The notes under the pieces: model-generated | Told to the model about the DNA's origin: nothing | Seen by the model: the letters and a program-made list of their open reading frames with translations, nothing else | Databases searched by the model: none | Program-made: the position numbers and the translations under genes | Source of the DNA: Pseudomonas sp. GM18 | Lineage (GTDB): Bacteria > Pseudomonadota > Gammaproteobacteria > Pseudomonadales > Pseudomonadaceae | Direction of reading: 5' to 3' | Assembly (NCBI RefSeq): GCF_000282195.1 | Contig: NZ_AKJT01000083.1 | Coordinates: 1-49,810 of the forward strand | DNA: 49,810 bases | In this document: in pieces, positions 26,958-35,883 of the stretch | Position numbering within the stretch: position 1 is the first letter of the stretch | How the letters are laid out: the number at the start of each line of letters is the position of its first letter

Positions 26958-27962
26958 ATGTTGGCACCCAAGCGTCTACTGACCGCACTGGCCCTGACCC
27001 TGATTGGCACCGCCGCCGCCCAGGCCGCCGACGAGGTGGTGGTTTACTCCTCGCGTATCGATGAACTGATCAAACCGGTCTTCGATGCCTACACCCAGAA
27101 AACCGGCGTACAGGTGAAGTTCATCACCGACAAGGAAGCGCCATTGATGCAGCGGATCAAGGCCGAGGGCGAAAACGCCACCGCCGACCTGCTGCTGACC
27201 GTTGATGCCGGCAACCTCTGGCAGGCCGAGCAGATGGGCATCCTCCAGCCATTCACATCCAAAGTGATCGACGCCAACATTCCGCTGCAATACCGTGCGT
27301 CCTCCCATGCCTGGACCGGCCTGAGCCTGCGGGCGCGGACCATCGCCTACTCCACCGATCGGGTAAAACCCGGTGAGCTGACCACCTACGAGGCGCTGGC
27401 CGACAAACAGTGGGAAGGCCGCCTGTGCCTGCGCACGGCGAAGAAGGTCTACAACCAGTCCCTGACCGCCACCATGATCGAAGTCCATGGCGCAGAGAAA
27501 ACCGAGAAGATCCTCAAAGGCTGGGTCAACAACCTGTCCACCGACGTGTTCTCCGACGACATCGCCGTGCTGGAAGCGATCAACGCCGGTCAGTGCGACG
27601 TCGGCATCGTCAACACTTACTACTACGGCCGTCTGCACAAGCAGAAGCCGGACCTGCCGGTGAAGCTGTTCTGGCCGAATCAGGGCGACCGTGGCGTACA
27701 CGTCAACCTGTCGGGCATCGGCCTGACCAAACATGCACCGCACCCGGAAGCCGCCAAGGCGTTGGTGGAGTGGATGACCACGCCTGAAGCGCAAAGGATT
27801 TTCGCTGACATAAACCAGGAGTTCCCGGCCAACCCTGCTGTTCCGCCTTCAGCTGAAGTCGCAAGTTGGGGCAAGTTCGTCGCCGATACCTTGCCAGTGG
27901 AAATCGCCGGCAAGCGTCAGGCTGAAGCGATCCGGATGATGGATCGGGTCGGCTGGAACTGA
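26958..27962 (+). CDS. Periplasmic ferric-iron-binding protein (FbpA/FutA-like)
   Basis: Binds Fe3+ in the periplasm for an ABC importer. The 334-residue precursor has a signal peptide ending near AAAQA, then VVVYSSRIDELIKPVF and the iron-coordinating tandem tyrosines in IVNTYYYGRL near residue 220. The family uses two adjacent tyrosines plus histidine or glutamate ligands. The permease gene follows after a 107-base repeat; an ATPase gene is absent locally. Confidence 0.92.
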   Translation: MLAPKRLLTALALTLIGTAAAQAADEVVVYSSRIDELIKPVFDAYTQKTGVQVKFITDKEAPLMQRIKAEGENATADLLLTVDAGNLWQAEQMGILQPFTSKVIDANIPLQYRASSHAWTGLSLRARTIAYSTDRVKPGELTTYEALADKQWEGRLCLRTAKKVYNQSLTATMIEVHGAEKTEKILKGWVNNLSTDVFSDDIAVLEAINAGQCDVGIVNTYYYGRLHKQKPDLPVKLFWPNQGDRGVHVNLSGIGLTKHAPHPEAAKALVEWMTTPEAQRIFADINQEFPANPAVPPSAEVASWGKFVADTLPVEIAGKRQAEAIRMMDRVGWN

Positions 27963-27999
27963 GTCTGTCGATATACTGCGCCACAGTCCCTGCCGGCCT

Positions 28000-28106
28000 G
28001 ATCGTTCCCACGCTCTGCGTGGGAATGCATCCACCGACGCTCCGCGTCGAGGCGTGACGCAGAGCGTCACAAGAGGTGTGCCCACGCAGAGCGTGGGCAC
28101 AATCAT
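28000..28106. repeat. Four-hairpin palindromic repeat, copy 1
   Basis: Outer arms GATCGTTCCCACGCTCTGCG... and their reverse complement near the end enclose inner dyads. Reading left to right: CCCACGC-TCT-GCGTGGG, GACGC-TCC-GCGTC, GACGC-AGA-GCGTC and CCCACGC-AGA-GCGTGGG. This copy lies inside the iron-transport operon, between the binding protein and permease genes. Confidence 0.85.
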
Positions 28107-28123
28107 TTAAACGAGAACTTTCC

Positions 28124-29740
28124 TTGGCCCATCCCGCCCAACGCCGCTGGTATCCTCTGGTCTTCGCCATCGCTGCGCTGGTCCTGCTGCCGCTGAGCGT
28201 CCTGCTTCTCTCCTGGCAAACCATCGATGAGCAGATCTGGTCCCACCTGTGGGACACGCAAATGCCGCGGTTGCTGGGCAATACCCTCACGCTGGTCGTC
28301 GGCGTTGGCTTCGGTGTAACGCTGCTGGGCGTTAGCCTGGCCTGGCTCACCAGCCTCTGTGAGTTCCCGGGGCGGCGGTGGCTGGATTGGGCGTTGATGC
28401 TGCCGTTCGCTATTCCTGCCTACGTGCTGGCATTCGTTTTCGTCGGCCTGCTGGATTTCGCAGGCCCCGTGCAAACCCTGCTCCGCGAATGGTTCGGCAG
28501 TGGTCTGAGGCTGCCGCGAGTGCGCTCCACCGGTGGCGTGATTCTGGTGTTGGTGCTGGTTTTCTATCCCTACGTTTATCTGTTGGCGCGCACCGCATTC
28601 CTGGCCCAGGGCAAAGGCCTGATGGAAGCGGCGCGAGTCCTCGGGCAATCCCCGTGGCAGGCGTTCTGGCGGGTTGCGTTACCCATGGCGCGTCCGGCGA
28701 TCGGCGCGGGGGTGGCGTTGGCGCTGATGGAAACCCTGGCGGATTTTGGTGCGGTGTCGGTGTTCAACTTCGATACGTTCACCACCGCCATCTACAAGAC
28801 CTGGTACGGCTTTTTCAGTCTCTCCACCGCCGCGCAACTGGCCAGCCTGTTGCTGTTGGTGGTGATGGTCGTGTTGTATGGCGAGCGTCGCGCTCGGGGA
28901 GCCAACCGGGCGGGCAACGAACGGCCACGGGTCAAGGCGCTGTATCACCTGCATGGGGTCAAGGCACTGGCGGCGATGAGCTGGTGTGGTCTGGTGTTCG
29001 CCTGCGCCTTCGTCATTCCCGTGCTGCAACTGCTGGTGTGGTTCTGGCAACGCGGGCGCTTCGATCTGGACGAGCGTTATGCCGGGTTGATCGTGCATAC
29101 CTTGTACCTGGGCGGCATGGCGGCGTTGATCACGGTCAGCGTCGCGCTGCTGCTGGCCTTTGCCCGTCGATTGGCACCGACCCGGGCGATCCGTTCCGGC
29201 ATCAGCCTGGCCAACCTCGGCTACGCCTTGCCCGGCTCGGTATTGGCGGTGTCGATCATGCTGGCGTTCAGTTATCTGGATCGCGAACTGGTGATTCCGC
29301 TGTCGGGCTGGCTTGGCGGCGCGGGCAAACCGCTGCTGTTGGGCAGTCTGTCGGCGTTGTTGCTGGCCTATCTGGTGCGATTCATCGCCGTGGCTTATGG
29401 GCCGCTGGAAAGCAGCCTGGCGCGAATACGGCCTTCTTTGCCCGAAGCGGCACGTAGCCTTGGCGTCAGTGGGCCACGACTGTTTTTCAAAGTGTATCTG
29501 CCGCTGCTGCTGCCGGGCACGTTGAGCGCTGCATTGCTGGTGTTCGTCGACGTGCTCAAGGAAATGCCCGCAACCCTGCTGATGCGCCCGTTCGGCTGGG
29601 ACACGCTGGCGGTGCGGATCTTTGAAATGACCAGCGAAGGCGAGTGGGCCAGGGCCTCGTTGCCGGCACTGACTCTGGTTTTGGTCGGGCTGTTGCCGGT
29701 CATCGGATTGATCAGAAGGTCGGCACATCGAAACGGCTAG
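28124..29740 (+). CDS. Ferric-iron ABC transporter permease (fused, FbpB-like)
   Basis: Inner-membrane channel for iron, carrying two permease halves in one chain, about 12 membrane segments in 538 residues, with EAA loops in GKGLMEAARVLGQSPWQAFWRVALP and in the second half (LPEAARSLGVSGPRLFFKVYLPLL). The TTG at 28124 gives LAHPAQRRWYPLVF, which matches the N-terminus I recall from relatives; the frame is open further upstream into the repeat, which is unlikely to be coding. The ribosome site is weak. No ATP-binding gene is adjacent, so the system must borrow one. Confidence 0.88.
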   Translation: MAHPAQRRWYPLVFAIAALVLLPLSVLLLSWQTIDEQIWSHLWDTQMPRLLGNTLTLVVGVGFGVTLLGVSLAWLTSLCEFPGRRWLDWALMLPFAIPAYVLAFVFVGLLDFAGPVQTLLREWFGSGLRLPRVRSTGGVILVLVLVFYPYVYLLARTAFLAQGKGLMEAARVLGQSPWQAFWRVALPMARPAIGAGVALALMETLADFGAVSVFNFDTFTTAIYKTWYGFFSLSTAAQLASLLLLVVMVVLYGERRARGANRAGNERPRVKALYHLHGVKALAAMSWCGLVFACAFVIPVLQLLVWFWQRGRFDLDERYAGLIVHTLYLGGMAALITVSVALLLAFARRLAPTRAIRSGISLANLGYALPGSVLAVSIMLAFSYLDRELVIPLSGWLGGAGKPLLLGSLSALLLAYLVRFIAVAYGPLESSLARIRPSLPEAARSLGVSGPRLFFKVYLPLLLPGTLSAALLVFVDVLKEMPATLLMRPFGWDTLAVRIFEMTSEGEWARASLPALTLVLVGLLPVIGLIRRSAHRNG

Positions 29741-29762
29741 GTGTCAGTCCTACACCTTGCGG

Positions 29763-29870
29763 CTACAATGCGCGGCATTCGGTGCGGTCCGTCTTTCAGA
29801 CCGGGTTGCTGAAATCGGCTGAAAGCCTTTATTTCAAGGCGTTTCACCCCGTACAGCGGCTGTCCGCACC
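29763..29870 (+). promoter_or_regulatory. Possible promoter and multi-hairpin leader of gcvT
   Basis: A TACAAT -10-like hexamer at 29764-29769 precedes a folded region. GGTGCGG (29781-29787) pairs with CCGCACC (29864-29870) and encloses GTCT-TTC-AGAC (29791-29801), GGCT-GAA-AGCC (29817-29827) and ACAG-CGG-CTGT (29853-29863). I do not see the conserved core of the glycine riboswitch. Folding was judged by eye. Confidence 0.4.
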
Positions 29871-29896
29871 TTCGCCACGCCCGGAAGGAGAAACCC

Positions 29897-30997
29897 ATGG
29901 GACAGCGCACGCCTCTGTATGACCTTCATCTCGCCCTCGGCGCGAAGATGGTCGATTTTGGCGGTTGGGATATGCCTCTGCATTACGGCTCGCAGGTCGA
30001 GGAACACCATCAGGTGCGCCGCGATTGCGGGGTTTTCGATGTATCCCACATGACCGTGATCGATGTCGACGGCCCCCAGGCCAAGGCCTGGCTGCAATAT
30101 TTGCTGGCCAACGACGTCGAACGCCTGCACAGCCCTGGCCGTGCCTTGTACAGCGCCATGCTCAACGAGCACGGCGGTATCGTCGACGACATGATCGTCT
30201 ATCGCCTCGATGACGGCTATCGGCTGGTGGTCAACGCCTCCACCCGCAATCAGGACCTGGCCTGGATGCAGGCTCATCTCGCCGACTTCAATGCGCAGCT
30301 CAACGAGAATGTGCAGCTCAACGAGCGCTCCGAGCTGGCGATGCTGGCCATTCAAGGGCCTCACGCCCGGCACAAGATTGCCGAACTGGTGACCCAGTCC
30401 CGCGGCACGCTGATCCAGCAACTCAAACCTTTCGAGGGTCAGGCCGACGGTGACTGGTTCATCGCGCGCACCGGTTACACCGGTGAGGACGGTCTGGAAA
30501 TCGTGCTGCCGGCCGATCAGGCGCCGGGCTTCTTCAACGATCTGGTGGGCGCGGGCATTTCCCCGATCGGCCTCGGGGCGCGCGATACCTTACGGGTCGA
30601 AGCCGGCATGAACCTGTACGGTCAGGATATTCATCAAGACGTTTCGCCATTGGCCTCCAACATGGCCTGGAGCATTGCCTGGGAACCGGCCACGCGCCAG
30701 TTCATCGGCCGCACTGCACTGGAAACCGAACAGGCCGCCGGCGTACAGCACAAACTGGTCGGTCTGGTCCTTGAGGAACGTGGGGTTCTGCGGGCTCATC
30801 AGGTGGTTCGCATCGCCGATGTTGGCGAAGGGGAGATCACCAGTGGTAGTTTCTCTCCTACGCTTAGCAAGTCGATTGCACTGGCGCGCGTGCCGGCGGC
30901 CACCGCTGACCGTGCCGAAGTGGAAATCCGTGGCAAGTGGTACCCGGTTCGAGTGGTCAAGCCGACCTTCGTACGCCACGGCAAAACCTTGATCTAA
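29897..30997 (+). CDS. gcvT: Glycine cleavage system aminomethyltransferase (T protein)
   Basis: Transfers the methylene group from aminomethyl-lipoyl-H protein to THF, releasing ammonia. The 366-residue protein has the family start LYDLHLALGAKMVDFGGWDMP, the catalytic aspartate region VFDVSHMTVIDVDG and ARTGYTGEDGLEIVLP. AAGGAG lies six bases before the ATG. gcvH follows after 50 bases. Confidence 0.95.
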   Translation: MGQRTPLYDLHLALGAKMVDFGGWDMPLHYGSQVEEHHQVRRDCGVFDVSHMTVIDVDGPQAKAWLQYLLANDVERLHSPGRALYSAMLNEHGGIVDDMIVYRLDDGYRLVVNASTRNQDLAWMQAHLADFNAQLNENVQLNERSELAMLAIQGPHARHKIAELVTQSRGTLIQQLKPFEGQADGDWFIARTGYTGEDGLEIVLPADQAPGFFNDLVGAGISPIGLGARDTLRVEAGMNLYGQDIHQDVSPLASNMAWSIAWEPATRQFIGRTALETEQAAGVQHKLVGLVLEERGVLRAHQVVRIADVGEGEITSGSFSPTLSKSIALARVPAATADRAEVEIRGKWYPVRVVKPTFVRHGKTLI

Positions 30998-31047
30998 CCT
31001 TTTTGGGCGGGCAATGACCGCCGACATTTTTCTTGAGGACACAGAAC

Positions 31048-31431
31048 ATGAGCGAAATCCCTGTCGACCTGCGTTTTGCCGAAAGTCACGAATGGGCCCG
31101 TCTAGACCATGATGGTGGCGTGAAAGTGGGTATTTCAGACCATGCTCAGGAAGCCTTGGGTGATGTGGTGTTCGTCGAGCTGCCGGAAATCGGCAAAGTG
31201 TTCGCTGCCGGTGAGGCTGCGGGTGTCGTCGAGTCAGTCAAGGCCGCGTCGGATATCTACTCGCCAGTCTCCGGTACCGTCATTGCCGTCAACGAAGAGT
31301 TGGCCAACAGCCCGGAACTGGTCAACAGCGCGCCTTATGACAGCTGGTTCTTCAAACTGGAGCCAAGCGATACCTCTGAACTGAACAACCTGCTCGACCC
31401 GGTGGGCTACAAGGCCGCCATCGGCGAGTAA
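31048..31431 (+). CDS. gcvH: Glycine cleavage system H protein
   Basis: Lipoyl carrier protein of the glycine cleavage complex, 127 residues. The lipoylated lysine is Lys65 in VVESVKAASDIYSP, and the fold motif GISDHAQEALGDVVFVELP is intact. The ATG at 31048 matches the conserved N-terminus (SEIPVDLRFAESHEW). gcvP, its partner, is 1.4 kb downstream because an opposite-strand gene intervenes. Confidence 0.95.
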   Translation: MSEIPVDLRFAESHEWARLDHDGGVKVGISDHAQEALGDVVFVELPEIGKVFAAGEAAGVVESVKAASDIYSPVSGTVIAVNEELANSPELVNSAPYDSWFFKLEPSDTSELNNLLDPVGYKAAIGE

Positions 31432-31441
31432 TGCTCGCCCC

Positions 31442-31517
31442 GTAGGAGCTGCCGCAGGCTGCGATCTTTTGATCCTGTTTCTAACATCAAAAGATCGCGG
31501 CCTTTGGCAGCGCCTAC
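31442..31517. repeat. REP inverted pair after gcvH
   Basis: Arms GTAGGAGCTGCCGCAGGCTG... (31442-31473) and its imperfect complement (31486-31517), the same family as 19902-19971. It sits in the convergent gap between gcvH and the DegT-type gene and could serve as a stop for both. Confidence 0.8.
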
Positions 31518-31527
31518 AAAGGCCGTA

Positions 31528-32667
31528 TCAAGGCCGCAAGACGGCTTTCACCGCAGCTACCGAACGCTCGACATCCGCTTTATCCATGGCCGTAAACATC
31601 GGCAGCGAAACGATCAGTCGTCCGACCCGCTCGGCGACCGGGAACATGCCTTCCTTGAACCCGCGTTCGCGGTAAAGACTCAGCAGGTGAATCGGCGGGT
31701 AGTGATAGCCGATACCTACTCCCAGTGCCTGCATCTGTTCCATGAAAGTAGCCCGTGCCGGTTTGCCATCCTGGCGTTCCGGGAGCACCAGTTGGAACAA
31801 ATGCCAATTGCTGTTCTCGAAATCCGCCGGCGGCAGTTGAGCCCCGTATTGCGCTTCGAAGTCCTCGCCGAAGCAGGCGAAGTAATGCTTGGCCAGCTCA
31901 CGACGATGAGCGGTGATCGCCTCGATGTGGGCAAATTGCCCCAGGCCAATGGCTGCCGCGACGTCGGTCATGTTGAACTTGCCGCCCAGCACATCAACGT
32001 CCAGCCCATCGAAACCGCTGCGGGTGACGCCCTGCAACCGGTACTTTTCCGCCAACCGCGCTTCCTCGGCATTGTTCAGCACCAGGCAACCGCCCTCTGA
32101 GCAGGTGACGTTCTTGTTCGCCTGGAAACTGAAGGACACGAAATCGCCAGTCGAACCGATGCGTTGTCCGTTCCAGCTCGAACCCAATGCTTGGGCCGCA
32201 TCTTCCACCACTCGCAAACCATGCTTTTTTGCAATCGCGTAAAGGCGCGTCATGTCCACGGGCAGTCCCGCGAGAAACACCGGGATGATGGCTTTGGTGC
32301 GCGGGGTGATGGCCGCTTCCAGTTGATCCAGGTCGATATTGCGGGTGACCGGGTCTATGTCGGCAAACACCGGCGTGGCGCCAACGTCCAGAATCACGTT
32401 GGCGGTGGCCACCCAGGAGATTGGCGTGGTGATCACTTCATCCCCCGGTCCGACGCCGGCAATTCGCAACGCGATCTCCATGGTGCAGGTGCCGGAATTG
32501 AACGTACGCACCGGGCGCCCGCCGAAATATTCCGAGAGTTGCGCTTCAAAAGCCTGAACCTTGGGGCCGCTGGTAATCCAGCCCGAGCGCAGCACATCGC
32601 CGACAACGGCAATCGTGGCTTCATCGATGGTGGGTTTGGAGAAAGGCAGGAAAGACAATTGGCTCAT
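31528..32667 (-). CDS. DegT/DnrJ/EryC1/StrS (ArnB-like) aminotransferase
   Basis: PLP-dependent sugar aminotransferase, probably acting on a nucleotide 4-keto-sugar. The 379-residue protein has the PLP lysine Lys185 in FSFQANKNVTCSEGG, the aspartate in VVEDAAQALGSSW and the family start FSKPTIDEATIAVVGDVL. ArnB, which makes UDP-4-amino-4-deoxy-L-arabinose for lipid A, is the closest match I recall, but no other arn genes are present. It lies inverted between gcvH and gcvP. The ATG at 32667 (MSQLSFLPFSKP) is the family-like start; the frame is open 40 codons further. Confidence 0.85.
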   Translation of the reverse strand: MSQLSFLPFSKPTIDEATIAVVGDVLRSGWITSGPKVQAFEAQLSEYFGGRPVRTFNSGTCTMEIALRIAGVGPGDEVITTPISWVATANVILDVGATPVFADIDPVTRNIDLDQLEAAITPRTKAIIPVFLAGLPVDMTRLYAIAKKHGLRVVEDAAQALGSSWNGQRIGSTGDFVSFSFQANKNVTCSEGGCLVLNNAEEARLAEKYRLQGVTRSGFDGLDVDVLGGKFNMTDVAAAIGLGQFAHIEAITAHRRELAKHYFACFGEDFEAQYGAQLPPADFENSNWHLFQLVLPERQDGKPARATFMEQMQALGVGIGYHYPPIHLLSLYRERGFKEGMFPVAERVGRLIVSLPMFTAMDKADVERSVAAVKAVLRP

Positions 32668-32820
32668 AAATATAGACACCCGATCAGCGAACGTTTGTAG
32701 GCGCCGAGGATGATGATACGGATTGTCCAATAGCGCCACGCCATCCGTGCGGGTATCGACTGCTATGCTGGTTTGACCGAGTTGCATCGACGCTGAGCGC
32801 CAGTCAAGAGAGAGCCCGTC

Positions 32821-35694
32821 ATGTCCCAGTTGCCGTCCTTGAGTCAGTTACGCGACCCCAATGCCTTCCTGCGCCGCCATCTCGGGCCCGATGCCGCCGA
32901 GCAGCAGGCAATGCTCGACAGCCTCGGCCTTGGTAGCCGCGTCGAGTTGATCGAGCAGACGGTGCCGCCGGGAATCCGCCTCAACCGACCGCTGGACTTG
33001 CCGCCCGCCCTCGACGAAGAAGCCGCGCTGGCCAAGCTGCGCAGCTATGCCGAACAGAATCAGGTCTGGATCAGCCTGATCGGCATGGGTTATCACGGCA
33101 CCCTCACACCAGCCGTCATCCTGCGCAACGTGCTGGAAAATCCCGGTTGGTACACCGCGTACACGCCTTATCAACCGGAGATTGCCCAAGGCCGGCTCGA
33201 AGCGTTGCTGAATTTCCAGCAGCTGACCATCGACCTGACCGGCCTGGAACTGGCCAACGCCTCGCTGCTGGATGAAGCCACGGCGGCAGCCGAGGCCATG
33301 GCGCTGGCCAAGCGTGTCGCCAAGTCCAGAAGCAATCTGTTCTTTGTCGACGAAAACTGCCACCCGCAGACGATTTCCGTGGTGCAGACCCGGGCCGAAG
33401 GGTTCGGTTTTGACCTGGTCGTCGACGCTGTGGATAACTTGAAGCAGCATCAAGTGTTCGGCGCGTTGCTGCAATATCCCGACACCCATGGCGAAATTCG
33501 CGACCTGCGTCCGCTGATCGATCATCTGCATGCCCAGCAAGCCTTGGCCTGCGTCGCCACCGACCTGCTCAGCCTGTTGTTGCTGACTCCGCCGGGAGAG
33601 TTGGGCGCCGATGTGGTGTTCGGTTCGTCCCAGCGTTTCGGCGTGCCCATGGGGTACGGCGGGCCGCACGCGGCTTTTTTTGCCAGCCGCGACGAATACA
33701 AACGGGCGATTCCCGGGCGGATCATCGGCGTGTCGAAAGATGCTCGCGGCAACGTGGCCTTGCGCATGGCCCTGCAAACCCGCGAGCAACATATTCGCCG
33801 GGAGAAGGCCAACTCGAACATCTGCACCGCCCAAGTGCTGCTGGCCAATATCGCCAGTTTCTATGCGGTCTACCATGGCCCGGAAGGGCTCAAAAATATT
33901 GCCCAGCGCGTCCATCGGCTGACCTGCATTCTCGCCGCCGGCCTGGAGCGCCACGGCATTACCCGTCTGAACCAACACTTCTTCGACACCCTGACCCTGG
34001 AAGTCGGTGGCACTCAGACCGCGATCATCGAAAGTGCCCAGGCGGCGCAGATCAACTTGCGCATTCTCGGCCGTGGGCGGTTGGGCTTGAGCCTCGACGA
34101 GACCTGTGACGAAACCACCGTGGCGAAATTGTTCGATGTGTTTCTCGGTGCCGATCATGGGCTCAACGTCGACGAACTGGATGCTGAGGCCCTGGTGTCC
34201 GGCATTCCGGCAGGATTGCAGCGCAGCACGCCTTATCTGCGTCATCCGGTGTTTAACGCTCATCACAGCGAAACCGAAATGCTGCGTTACTTGAAGCAGC
34301 TGGAAAACAAAGACCTGGCGCTCAATCAATCGATGATCCCGCTGGGCTCCTGCACCATGAAGCTCAATGCCACCAGCGAGATGATCCCGATCACCTGGCC
34401 GCAGTTCGCCAACCTGCACCCATTCGTGCCGAAAGAGCAGGTAATGGGTTATTCCCTGATGATCGAGGAACTGGAACGCTGGCTCTGCGCGATCACCGGT
34501 TTCGATGCAATCTGCATGCAGCCCAACTCGGGCGCCCAAGGTGAGTACGCCGGGTTGCTGGCGATCCGCAAATATCATGCGAGCCGTCATCAGGGTGCGC
34601 GGGATATCTGCCTGATCCCGTCCTCGGCCCACGGCACCAACCCGGCCTCGGCGCAAATGGCCGGGATGCGGGTGGTGATCGTCGAGTGCGACGAGGCGGG
34701 CAATGTCGATCTGGAAGATCTGAAAGAAAAGGCCATAGAGGCAGGGGACAAACTCGCCTGCCTGATGGCGACTTATCCTTCGACCCACGGGGTCTACGAG
34801 GAAGGCATCAGCGAGATCTGTGAAGTTATCCACCGCCATGGCGGTCAGGTGTACATGGATGGTGCCAACCTCAACGCGCAAGTCGGGTTGGCGCGGCCGG
34901 CAGACATCGGTGCCGACGTGTCACACATGAACCTGCACAAAACGTTCTGCATTCCCCATGGGGGAGGCGGGCCGGGGATGGGACCGATCGGGGTTCGGGC
35001 GCACCTGGCGCCGTTTGTCGCCAATCACCCGGTGGTACCGATTGATGGCCCGCTGCCGGGGAACGGCGCGGTGAGCGCAGCCCCTTGGGGCAGTGCAAGT
35101 ATTCTGCCGATCAGCTGGATGTACATCGCGATGATGGGGCCGCAACTGGCGGATGCGAGTGAGGTGGCGATCCTCGCCGCGAATTACCTGGCGCAGCATT
35201 TGTCCGGGGCGTTCCCGGTGCTCTACACCGGGCGCAACGAGCGAGTGGCCCACGAATGCATCCTCGACTTGCGGCCACTCAAGGCGCTGACCGGGATCAG
35301 CGAAGAAGACGTTGCCAAACGGCTGATGGACTACGGTTTCCATGCGCCGACCATGTCATTCCCGGTGCCGGGGACGTTGATGGTTGAACCGACCGAGAGT
35401 GAATCGAAGGCGGAACTGGACCGCTTTATCGATGCGATGCTGAGCATTCGCGCGGAAATCAACGAGGTGCAAAACGGCAACTGGCCGGCCGAGGACAACC
35501 CGCTTAAGCGTTCGCCGCATACCCTGGCCGACATCACCGGTGTCTGGGAGCGGCCGTACAGCATCGAGCAGGCGGTGACGCCGGATGCTCACACCAAGGC
35601 CCATAAGTACTGGCCGGTGGTGAACCGTGTGGACAATGTCTACGGCGATCGCAACCTGTTTTGCGCGTGTGTGCCGGTGGATGAATACCGCTGA
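32821..35694 (+). CDS. gcvP: Glycine dehydrogenase (decarboxylating), P protein
   Basis: PLP enzyme that decarboxylates glycine and loads the aminomethyl group on the H protein lipoate. It is 957 residues, the fused single-chain form, with N-terminal FLRRHLGPDAAEQQAML and GMGYHGTLTPAVI, and the PLP lysine in NLHKTFCIPHGGGGPGMGP. It has its own start region here because the DegT-type gene separates it from gcvTH. Confidence 0.96.
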   Translation: MSQLPSLSQLRDPNAFLRRHLGPDAAEQQAMLDSLGLGSRVELIEQTVPPGIRLNRPLDLPPALDEEAALAKLRSYAEQNQVWISLIGMGYHGTLTPAVILRNVLENPGWYTAYTPYQPEIAQGRLEALLNFQQLTIDLTGLELANASLLDEATAAAEAMALAKRVAKSRSNLFFVDENCHPQTISVVQTRAEGFGFDLVVDAVDNLKQHQVFGALLQYPDTHGEIRDLRPLIDHLHAQQALACVATDLLSLLLLTPPGELGADVVFGSSQRFGVPMGYGGPHAAFFASRDEYKRAIPGRIIGVSKDARGNVALRMALQTREQHIRREKANSNICTAQVLLANIASFYAVYHGPEGLKNIAQRVHRLTCILAAGLERHGITRLNQHFFDTLTLEVGGTQTAIIESAQAAQINLRILGRGRLGLSLDETCDETTVAKLFDVFLGADHGLNVDELDAEALVSGIPAGLQRSTPYLRHPVFNAHHSETEMLRYLKQLENKDLALNQSMIPLGSCTMKLNATSEMIPITWPQFANLHPFVPKEQVMGYSLMIEELERWLCAITGFDAICMQPNSGAQGEYAGLLAIRKYHASRHQGARDICLIPSSAHGTNPASAQMAGMRVVIVECDEAGNVDLEDLKEKAIEAGDKLACLMATYPSTHGVYEEGISEICEVIHRHGGQVYMDGANLNAQVGLARPADIGADVSHMNLHKTFCIPHGGGGPGMGPIGVRAHLAPFVANHPVVPIDGPLPGNGAVSAAPWGSASILPISWMYIAMMGPQLADASEVAILAANYLAQHLSGAFPVLYTGRNERVAHECILDLRPLKALTGISEEDVAKRLMDYGFHAPTMSFPVPGTLMVEPTESESKAELDRFIDAMLSIRAEINEVQNGNWPAEDNPLKRSPHTLADITGVWERPYSIEQAVTPDAHTKAHKYWPVVNRVDNVYGDRNLFCACVPVDEYR

Positions 35695-35705
35695 TAGGGG
35701 GCGCT

Positions 35706-35814
35706 GATCGTTCCCACGCTTTGCGTGGGAATGCATCCCGGGACGCTCCGCGTCCCAAGAGCGGACGCAGAGCGTCCATGGCGGCGCTACCACGCGGAGC
35801 GTGGGAGCGATCAT
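35706..35814. repeat. Four-hairpin palindromic repeat, copy 2
   Basis: Same architecture as copy 1: GATCGTTCCCACGC... at the left, GGGACGC-TCC-GCGTCCC and GGACGC-AGA-GCGTCC inside, CCACGC-GGA-GCGTGG at the right, ending GATCAT. Starts about ten bases after the gcvP stop. Confidence 0.85.
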
Positions 35815-35833
35815 CATGGATCGCATTTCAGGC

Positions 35834-35868
35834 AAAAAAAATGCCGCTCATTTAGAGCGGCATTTTTT
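35834..35868. terminator. Bidirectional terminator between gcvP and the DUF2388-like gene
   Basis: Stem ATGCCGCTC / GAGCGGCAT with A-run before and T-run after, in a convergent gap. Confidence 0.85.
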
Positions 35869-35883
35869 GTTCAGCAAAGAAGC

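Noticed and set aside
29741..29896. Glycine riboswitch before gcvT
   Set aside because: The conserved glycine-aptamer core sequences were not found, despite the fitting gene; only an unrelated multi-hairpin fold is visible.
32848..34881. A 677-codon open frame antisense to gcvP
   Set aside because: Same reason: it lies wholly inside gcvP, shows no recognisable domain and is explained by the third-position GC bias.
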